64,000 nt of DNA from the NCBI GenBank assembly GCA_963920635.1, contig OY987300.1, positions 80,391,899 through 80,455,898 of the forward strand, given 5' to 3'. Each line of letters starts with the position of its first letter. Positions within the stretch are counted from its first letter, which is position 1. Made by a program: the position numbers and the translations under genes. A model generated the notes under the pieces. That model ran no database searches and was not told the DNA's origin. It saw only the letters and a list, made by a program, of their open reading frames with translations. Origin of the DNA: Pseudeuparius sepicola. Lineage: Eukaryota > Arthropoda > Insecta > Coleoptera > Anthribidae. Positions 56,401 to 64,000 of the stretch are shown in pieces.

Positions 56401-59400
56401 AATGCGACACTGTTTGCTGTACAACAACAGAGGAAAACACTTACCAGACAGGGCCGTATTTAAAAATATTAAGTTTTCGAAGTAAAAATAAACTGTAAAT
56501 AAATTGTTGTCAATACTGATTAATAACTAGACTTCTTATTATTAAATATAGGGCCGCAATAGAAAAAAATGAATGGAAAAAAAAGGAATAATCAGTATAA
56601 TTGTCTCAAAACATTTTAAAAATATTTCGTGTCATACATCATGGTATTTGCAATGAAAAGTGCTTTCAAAATCTGCAAAAAAAAATCCAGGTCCGTATTT
56701 AAAAAAATAAAGTTGAAGATGGTTTCTCAAAAACGAAACGTTGTAGAACAAATCTAAAAACGCCATCTTAAAGCCCGTTAAAAAGTGCCATAAGAAAGTG
56801 TTTTTCTTTTTTTTTTTTCTATCTGTCATAACAACTTCAGAAAAAAATAAAATCGAAAACGCAAAATTTTACTTTTTTCAAAATAACTCAAAAACGAAAA
56901 AAGATATTAGAAATCTGTTTGTGCCATTTTATTGACCTCAAAATTGCGCAACTTTTTCCCCATTTAACCGTTGCTCTATCTCTCACCGTTTGCAATATCC
57001 CCATGCTGTTCATTCTTATCCGGGACACAGTGTATATAAATACAATTATATAGGGACAATAACGATTCAAGCAACACACTAAAATGTCAAACAAAAATAA
57101 CGTCATACATTAATTATTATTTACGAACGCATATTGTGTAATAAAGTAAAATATTCATCCAACGAGTAGAATGAGTGTTCCGACAATATCTGCCTTACCT
57201 TGCTTTTGAAGGCTGGAATGCTACTTATGTTTCTCACGTCACCCGGAAGGTGATTATAAACTTTTATTGCCACTATGAATGGGCTATTGGCTGTTTTAGA
57301 CATGTGGTGTTTAGGTAGTAGTAGGTCATTTTTGTTACGGATGTTGTAGTCAATACATCTCTCTGAGAAGTTACAGTATTCCCGCGGATTTGCCTTGACA
57401 TATAACGCACAGGACAGGATATACATAGGCACTACAGTCAGTATGTTCAACTTACTAAATCCCCCTCAAGAAAGGCGGGACTGTGGGCGTTTTCAATGGT
57501 GGCAGGTGGATGTTTCACGTTTGAAAGACGGACTCGTCGTTACGTTAAAATTTCACTTGGGAGATTATCGTGCACAGATTACGCTATTCTAACATAAAAA
57601 TATTAAAAGAGAACTAGCAAACTTAAAAATTCACAGACTTCATTTTTTCAGTGAGATTGTCACATTAGAGATTTCCTTGTGCAGTGTACACTAATCTATA
57701 GTCTGACAGTTTTCAAAACAAGTTGTTTGCAAATTTAATGAGTTTCCATTTTATACAAAATTCCTTAGCAACATTTATGTGAGAATTCAACGCCTGCCAA
57801 TATGAACCAATAAAATATCATAATCTGTGAAATTTTCAGCAATAATACCACTAGGTAGTGAAAAAAAACCTTTCAGACGTATGTGAAAATTTGTGTTTTA
57901 CAATATATTTCAGATAAAGTAGAAGTAAAGTATCTCAAATAAACTTTCACATTAATGCCCTAAATTCAAGTAGTTCAATGATTATGAAAAAAAAAAAAAG
58001 GATTATAGGAATGACATTTGTTATGTTTACTACTGCTACTATTATTTTCTAATAGTTCACAGATTTTCTCAGAATTTTGTCAAAAAACAACAACTAAAGC
58101 TATAAAAATATCCTCCATTTTCTAAAATTTATCTTTCATCGTAGATATTAATAAAACAATTTTTAAGAAACTGCGAGGCTGCCTTTTAATATATCACAGA
58201 ATAAATGAATACTATAGTATAGAATACTATAGTATTCATTTATCCTGTAATATTTAGTACCAAATAGAAACAATGCAATATTTATGGCTCTTTAGAGAAA
58301 ACTCAAAATAATTTTTTTAATTTGGAAATCTAACTTGTTAAGGGAACATTTTTCAAAACTTCTAAATTGAATCAGTGTTATTCATATCTCAAAAAACGGG
58401 GATCTATGCAATATTTACCTCTAAAATTTCTTAATATAATTATAATAATTATAATAAGTGTGCAACATATAGGATTTTTTTTATTAATTGTACAACGAAA
58501 ATACAAATATTCCCGAAAGTTATAATAATCATATTAGTCGCACTTAGAATGGCTGCAAGTCAAACAGCATACAGGGCAGGTCAAAAAACATAAAAATTGT
58601 ACAAGAGTAAAGTACTCTTATTTTAGATAATTCAGCAAAATGTCATTAAGAAAAGTTATGTAAAATTAAAAGTTATACATAAATACCAAAACATGGATTC
58701 CTAAGAAAAAGAAATATATTTTTTGAAACATTAATAATTTCCTAAAAAAGTTTTGTTTTAATATTCACCCTAAACAATTTCATAAATCAATCATAATTAT
58801 ATCAGTTTCGCATAACTTTGTTCAAATTCAAGCATATTTGTAAAATTAACTTAAGATTTTTAATTTTTTAGGCAATCACAAACTTCATGTTTGTTGCAAC
58901 AATATTAAACAAAACTTTAAAATTTCGCAAAAATTCTTCGGAACAAGGTAAAACATTAGTAATGATAAAGTGTGTATATTAAAACTCTCATTTAAGTTGC
59001 AAAATTTTTATTTTAAATGTTTATTAAGAAACTGGAAATTAATCCACGAAAAATTTTTTTTCTTAGGAGGCTGCTGTTTTGGTATTTAGGCATAGCTTTT
59101 AATTCTAAACAACTTTTCTTAATAACCTTTTGCTGGATTTTTTTATAAAGGGTACTTTACTCTTGTGCGATTTTTATATTTTTTTACCTATCCTGTATGC
59201 TGTTTAACTTGCAATCATTCTAAGTCCACCTAATATGATTTCTGAACATGCATCAACTTTCGGCAATGTCTGTATTTTGGTTGTGCAATTAATAAAAAAA
59301 AGTCCAATATGTTGCACACTTAAATGACCATACTGTATATTATAATTATATATAAAATAATAATAATAATAAACATTATTAACTTGTCAATTATTATCAA

Positions 59401-61388
59401 CCAAGAAAACTTTGATAACCATCGTTTAGACTTGCACCGCTGAACAAATATACATTATCTTTATCTGACAAAAAATGCATAGATAGATAAACTACATAAA
59501 TAGAACTAGTTGTTGATATCGCACAATTAACACTTATTTATTTTATTAAGAAAAAAACTCACCGTATCTGGCAGCACCAACGCATGTATCAAGCTGTCCC
59601 TATCTTCAAACTCAACATATCCAAATCCTTTCAGTCTGGGCGCCTCGCCTATCCTGTCTTCTTTCGGGATTCTCATTCCCGCTATCTAAAAACGAAATAT
59701 TTTCATCCCTAATCCACAAACAAAGAGTTACCAGTCATCCACAACCTACTGCCATATTGTGTTTTTTTACCGCTTACTTTCATATTTTTAAAGAACTCTT
59801 CGATTTCCTCTTCATCGACGTCGTAGGGCAAATTCGACAGGTACGCTATATAGGGTGGTTCTTTCGGCACCTGTTCGCCGATGTCTTCAACATCTCGCGA
59901 AGATTTCGGGGCCGTCGGCAAGACGACATTGACCACCTTGCGAGATTCGTATCCATCTTTAAAAAACGACAAATGGTACGTTTGAACTACTTCTTGAAAT
60001 GACGCCACATCTCTTTATTTCTTTTACATTTTCAGACGGCTCTCGAAGGCCCCTCGGGGGCCGATCCGCGGCAGATTAGTCTGAATTGAGTTTTGGCCAG
60101 GGGCCAACTCGCAGATTGAACTCAAAGTGCCGGCGACGCGAGTTTCCAACCGAGGGGGCCCCCACGCCTATGCCCGGTGGGGGGGCAATACCGGGCTGCG
60201 GGACGCCCAAGGCATGTTTCTGGTTCCCGCGCCCCGCCCTGGGCGGGCCCCCTGCTGGGGGGTGGGTGCCTGTCTCAGACCTTCCCGTAGCCGAATCGTG
60301 TAACGGGTACACTGCGCGGGGGCTCCAGGTGCGAGATTGCCGCGGACCGTAAAGGGGCCGTATCGATTCCGAGCCGAGTATCATCATGTGGGTTGTATTT
60401 TTGGAGAAATTTTCGGTTCCATACGGATCCATACAGAAAAAAAATGATGACATTTTAGTAGGCATAGTCAACAAGTCAACATACTATTTTAAATGCAACA
60501 GCCTTGAAGATTGAAGCGATTATTGTTCAAAATCGCCCAATAATCGAAATCTACTTTCCACTTAAACGTGTCAAATTAAAGGGCACATAATAAACAAGAA
60601 TTTTCTTCTATAAAAGCCATATCTGCAAGTTTTTATTTATAAAATCTATTGCAAAAAATGATATTATTAACATTATAACTTTAAAAGGAATGTATACAGT
60701 GGCAATTGCTTTAAACAGCCTTATGCACAGATCTTTTAATAGTGTTGCTTCAATCTTAACAAAGCATCATGTACAGTTAAATAAAATTAAATATAGTAGG
60801 TAGGTAACCAACAAATAAATACCTACAAAAATGCATGAACTAATCAATTAAAAAAATAAAAAAGGTTTATCACCATTTACGACTATCCCGGTCACCTTGA
60901 ACTGGTTTATACTGTCCCACCGCCCGTATTGCTTCAAATATTTCAACCAAACGTTATGCAGAATGAAAAACAGTACCCCAAACAAACTTCTTTACATCGT
61001 TATAAGGAAATAAAGCGAAAAACGTTTACCGTATTCGTCGACTTCGTCTGCCCAGTTGGTACTTTTCCTTATCGGCTGTGTGGCCAACAAATTAGGAGAG
61101 TCCCCGAGGAAATCCGTTAGGGCTATGGTCTTGCCCTTTGTCTTCTTCCCTTTCTTTCCTATGGAATAAAAATGCGAGGAATTTAACGAAAACGTGGACC
61201 AAAAAATTAACACGCGGAACAATTTCTTACAACCAGCCAAAAAATACTGAAGCAAAGCTTCCAGCGCTTTATTGGCGTATGCTGTGATAAACTAGGAATG
61301 TTTTTGAGCGAATGCAAGCGTAAAAAGTGGTCTACGACAAGCTATAAATAGGAAAAAACTTTAAAATAGTAAACTAACCTGAAGCCAT
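53402..61388 (-). CDS. eIF4B: Translation initiation factor eIF4B
   Basis: Nine exons join to 581 residues: 61388-61379, 61158-61030, 59956-59778, 59685-59563, 55400-54692, 54636-54557, 54271-54125, 54062-53797 and 53504-53402. The N-terminus holds KGKTIALTDFL and STNWADEVDEYD. One RRM has RNP2 AYLSNL and RNP1 KGFGYVEF. Exon 5 holds DRR-type sequence and about eight decapeptide repeats of GGGGFSRDRE form. Then come RPKLQLAPRSKPVES, an acidic coiled region REREIEEKLKEQQEKM, an Arg/Ser-rich tail and FAFLQTEDDETLD. eIF4B boosts the eIF4A helicase during scanning. The first coding exon is only 10 nt (MAS plus one base). Intron 4 is 4.2 kb and holds two foldback elements and a LINE. Confidence 0.93.
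54790..55080 (-). repeat. Coding minisatellite in eIF4B exon 5
   Basis: A 30-bp unit encoding GGGGF(S/G)RDRE is repeated about eight times with near-identical codons, for example cggtccctactgaaacctcc on the plus strand twice in a row. The unit is GC-rich, unlike its surroundings. Repeat number is likely to vary between alleles. Confidence 0.9.
55405..57460 (-). mobile_element. 3' end of a non-LTR retrotransposon (LINE), split by P8
   Basis: On the minus strand the element ends ggaaataaaagattttgatt then tgattt, a short repeat tail common in insect LINEs. Frame 57450-57121 (109 residues) carries CNFSERCIDYNIRNKNDL and AIKVYNHLPGDVRNISS, the tail that follows the reverse transcriptase in jockey/CR1-type elements. 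The main reverse transcriptase is missing, so it is 5'-truncated. P8 is inserted in its 3' untranslated region. It lies in eIF4B intron 4. Confidence 0.7.
55495..57032. repeat. Long palindromic element P8
   Basis: It starts CACTGTGTCCCGGATAAG and ends with the inverse. The arms are about 550 bp around a 400-bp unmatched centre (about 56060-56460). The word tatata borders both ends and looks like its target duplication. It is nested in the LINE. Confidence 0.88.
57600..58450. other. eIF4B intron 4, unremarkable part
   Basis: It contains the dispersed repeat at 57778-57880 and a short perfect palindrome at 58199-58245 (gaatactatagta and its inverse). No coding potential is seen. Confidence 0.5.
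58457..59321. repeat. Long palindromic element P9, more diverged
   Basis: It starts AGTGTGCAACATAT and ends ATATGTTGCACACT. The arms share gcatacagg and agagtaaagta with inverse partners but show more mismatches than the others, suggesting greater age. Confidence 0.75.
60040..60360. other. GC-rich block in eIF4B intron 2
   Basis: About 320 bp with strong G and C runs (ggggccgatccgcggcag, cgggggctccaggtgcg) in AT-rich surroundings. Frames of 88 and 132 codons cross it but have low-complexity composition and no known domain. I cannot tell whether it is a regulatory island or part of a transposon. Confidence 0.4.
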
Positions 61389-63356
61389 ATTACCCGCAAG
61401 AAGAAAGTGAAACGGCAAGCGGGCGCTTGTGGCAGTTCGGCGATGACTTTAGGGCAGTTTCCGGGAGGGGTGCCAACCGCACGTTTAAATAAAACCGCGA
61501 AAAAGGTTATAAACGGATTTTTATCCTTCAAAAAGTCAACAAAAACCATTTTGTTCAGCGGCTTTTATAAGAAGTTGGAAGCAACTTTGAGAATCGACTA
61601 AATATTTTTATTTTGTGCAAAAAAAGGGAATGGTTTATCCCCCCCCCCTAAACGGATGTGGTGATTTGGCAAATGTCAAAAGGGAGCCAACTGTACCATT
61701 TTAAAATTTCTAAAACATCCGCAGGAGGATGCGTTCGGAAAAGTTGCTCTAAGTAGGGTGGTAAGAAGATAGACTAACCTTATGGTACAATCGATTTTAC
61801 TCGAAATTTTATATAATATACGATCTCCGTGTAATCGAATAATTCACTATTTAGTGTCACTATTTGCTGTTTTGTGGTACTATAGAAATATGAAGAAAAA
61901 TATTAGCACCTAAACTAACTGTTTTCTGATCGAGATCCAATCGGGTGTCCTCACTTTTGGGAAAGTAGTTTCGATGTTCTTAAGCCGGCATTATTTACCA
62001 CAAAACATGATCAATATTTTGTTGTGAATATAGCGGTACAACGACCACGCACACATTTTCATAAAACTATCATAGTAAATCGTTGACAGGGAAAAGGTAG
62101 GGCCGATATTGCCATCGTTGGCGAGTTTTACGAAATTGGTGCCAATAAGTTATTCAATGCAAACAGAAATATTATTTTATATAAACTAACCTTGGGGCGG
62201 AACTTTTTTTCTAGGCCAAATTTTGAGTGGTCTATTTCTCAGACCTCATTTATTTATTCATTCTAAATTTAAAATTCTAAATTAAATGTCTATGCAAAAT
62301 TTAATTTTATATTCTTGTTTTTTCGTAACAACTAGCAAAACGCTATCATAGATCAATAAATTATATCACAGTGTGACACCAGGACAAACTTGGCAGTGGG
62401 GTAGTAGTTCAGTTCATTCATAGGGTAGTAGTTCAGCCGCAAATGGCAACGAAGACAAAATAATAGTAATTGCCTCTTCCCCGCTCAAGCATTCAGTTGC
62501 TTCTGGGGTACTCCTAGTTTGGAGTTTTGTGAGGGTGGGAGAATTGAGTAAAGTTAATTTATGAACGTAACCCCTGATTCCTTTTATGGCCTCTGCTCTT
62601 TCCGAGCAATCTAGCCAATATGGGCAGAGGCAGAGGGTAAGGTTATTATATTATAAATTTTAACCAATGAGAGTGCCTTCCGCAGACTAATGATTAGTCT
62701 GAGGTGCCTTCCATGATACAATGTATTATATCTTATATCATGAGTGCCTTCTATATGTTGCAGTCATGTGGTTGACTCGTTTGAAACTGTAATCAGTGTA
62801 ATCCAACGAAGTCATTGAAGTTAAACATTGAGGTAGTAACTACCTCAATGAAGTTAAATTACTTTACTCAATGGTGGTACTTTTCATGGGATTTGACCAG
62901 AAGAAATAACTCACATAAATTTCATGTTTATATTACAAAACAATTAACGTTTGTCTGAATTTTAGACATGCGTGTACAGTGCAATTTTTTTTTGTGTAAA
63001 TCAGAAAATATAAAACATTTTAGGCGACATCCCGGCCCATTATTCTCAAATAGCAAATTAAAATTAATGTTGCCTCTGTCAATACACTAAAGCCCGATTA
63101 TCTTTCTTGTAATCATTGCACTTATAATCGTTAATACACAATTTTTTTAATTAATAAAGAACTTTACAACTACACAATTAACAATATGGTACAAATAAAC
63201 CTGTCAAAAAAACGAGAGAAAGGTATACACATGTACAAAATTCTAACTTCTACGATGAACTTAATTAATTTTTTTTTGTTTTACATTATTATACCGCGAG
63301 TTGAAGAAATTGCTTTTCTTCACAATAATTTAATTTTTTTAACGTGTGGCCTTTTT
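61389..63356. other. Intergenic region between importin alpha and eIF4B
   Basis: The first 200 bp are GC-richer and probably contain the eIF4B promoter and 5' untranslated region. Small perfect hairpins lie at about 62683-62703 (cagactaatgattagtctg) and 62828-62850 (ttgaggtagtaactacctca), and gagtgccttc is repeated three times near 62660-62755. I see no gene. Confidence 0.45.
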
Positions 63357-64000
63357 TTAGAATTGGAAGCCGCCCATCGGCACCGACTGGTCAGAACTGA
63401 ACTGGTATTGTTGATGGTTCTCATCTATTTGGGGCGCCACGTTCGTGTCTTCCTCATCAGTTCCGAAGAAATGTTCGATTATATCGAAGGCTTTCTGATA
63501 GATTTCTATGTTTTCGTGCGACTGTAGAAACTCGATTTTGTCTAAACCTAGAAAATTTACAAACCCCATTCATGGACAGTTTTATTTAATGCCAGGCTTA
63601 AAATTACCCCATGGAAAGGAAACTTTTTACATTTATCTATAATTTTGTTCCAACGCATATAGTTCTGAACCAGTTGTAGCAGAAAAGTAATTCCAGTTGC
63701 TGTTGGAACAAACACTATTATAATAAGTGACTGTTCCTATTGTTTTTTAACCATGGCCTACTAAGCGTCATTCTGACAGTTGAGGTTTGTTTACAAACAA
63801 ACACATTCTTTTGTTTGTAATCAAGGCCCACTGAATATTGTTTGTTTTATTGTTTTAGACTTACCATAGCATTCTTCGATGAGCACGGCATACGGATTCG
63901 TTCCCGAATGATTCTTGGCGTCCTGTTCTCCCAATTTCAAAATGTTTTCAAGCCCATTCAAGGCCACCTGCACTATTTTAGCGTCCATTACCGTTAGAAG
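63357..64000 (-). CDS. Importin subunit alpha, KPNA1/5/6 group, C-terminal part
   Basis: Partial: the gene continues beyond the window. Exons 64000-63865 and 63547-63357 encode [20 protein letters not shown], then [12 protein letters not shown], then [33 protein letters not shown], and the end SVPMGGFQF. These are the last armadillo repeats and the CAS/CSE1-binding tail. The KIEFLQSHE and [13 protein letters not shown] wording matches the alpha-1 subfamily (KPNA1, 5 and 6; Kap-alpha1 in flies). Importin alpha carries basic nuclear localisation signals and binds importin beta with its missing N-terminus. Confidence 0.93.

Noticed and set aside
57121..57450. 109-codon frame as a host gene
   Set aside because: Its sequence is the typical tail of a LINE reverse transcriptase and it has no start context or splice sites of its own.
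60076..60474. 132- and 88-codon frames in the GC-rich block
   Set aside because: They are low-complexity, lie on opposite strands over the same DNA, and have no domain or exon signals.

Overview
This window is a piece of an insect nuclear genome. It is AT-rich, genes are split by short GT-AG introns, and genes lie on both strands. The proteins are insect-like (Rheb, adipose/WDTC1, eIF4B, importin alpha). Noncoding DNA is full of DNA-transposon derivatives. I suspect a beetle, mainly from the repeat style, but the sequence alone does not prove the order.

Layout. Bases 1-17,400 hold no host coding exon that I can support. They contain a hAT-like element, a complete-ended DIRS retrotransposon (1375-6212) with a spliced gag gene, long foldback elements, and a 599-bp tandem triplication that carries a MITE. 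Bases 17,439-33,526 hold one large plus-strand gene of 11 coding exons. It encodes a 1,345-residue leucine-rich-repeat (LRR) transmembrane protein, and its introns are packed with nested repeats. From 35.5 kb on, the window is gene-dense: WDTC1/adipose (-), RPF2 (+), COQ7 (-), POC1 (+), hydroxypyruvate isomerase HYI (-), Rheb (-), TMEM138 (+), eIF4B (-) and the 3' end of an importin alpha of the KPNA1/5/6 group (-, cut by the window edge). I rebuilt exon structures by joining splice sites so that reading phase and family conservation both hold.

Neighbouring genes are mostly arranged head to head (WDTC1/RPF2, COQ7/POC1, Rheb/TMEM138) or tail to tail (LRR/WDTC1, RPF2/COQ7, POC1/HYI, TMEM138/eIF4B). 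Several therefore probably share promoter regions or have close convergent 3' ends. They are housekeeping genes of unrelated pathways (ribosome assembly, ubiquinone synthesis, centriole and cilium, TORC1 signalling, translation initiation, nuclear import), so adjacency does not imply a common pathway.

The most striking non-genic content is at least nine long inverted-repeat (foldback) elements of about 0.5-1.5 kb, several inside introns and some nested with other transposons. Others are a trimer of a tRNA-like unit flanked by a 13-bp direct repeat, a hAT-like element with arrays built on AGATCT, a minisatellite filling one LRR intron, and a possible hammerhead-ribozyme-like core inside one foldback element. 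I did not find a convincing wholly new gene system. The best candidates for new biology are the tRNA-like trimer and the intronic foldback elements.
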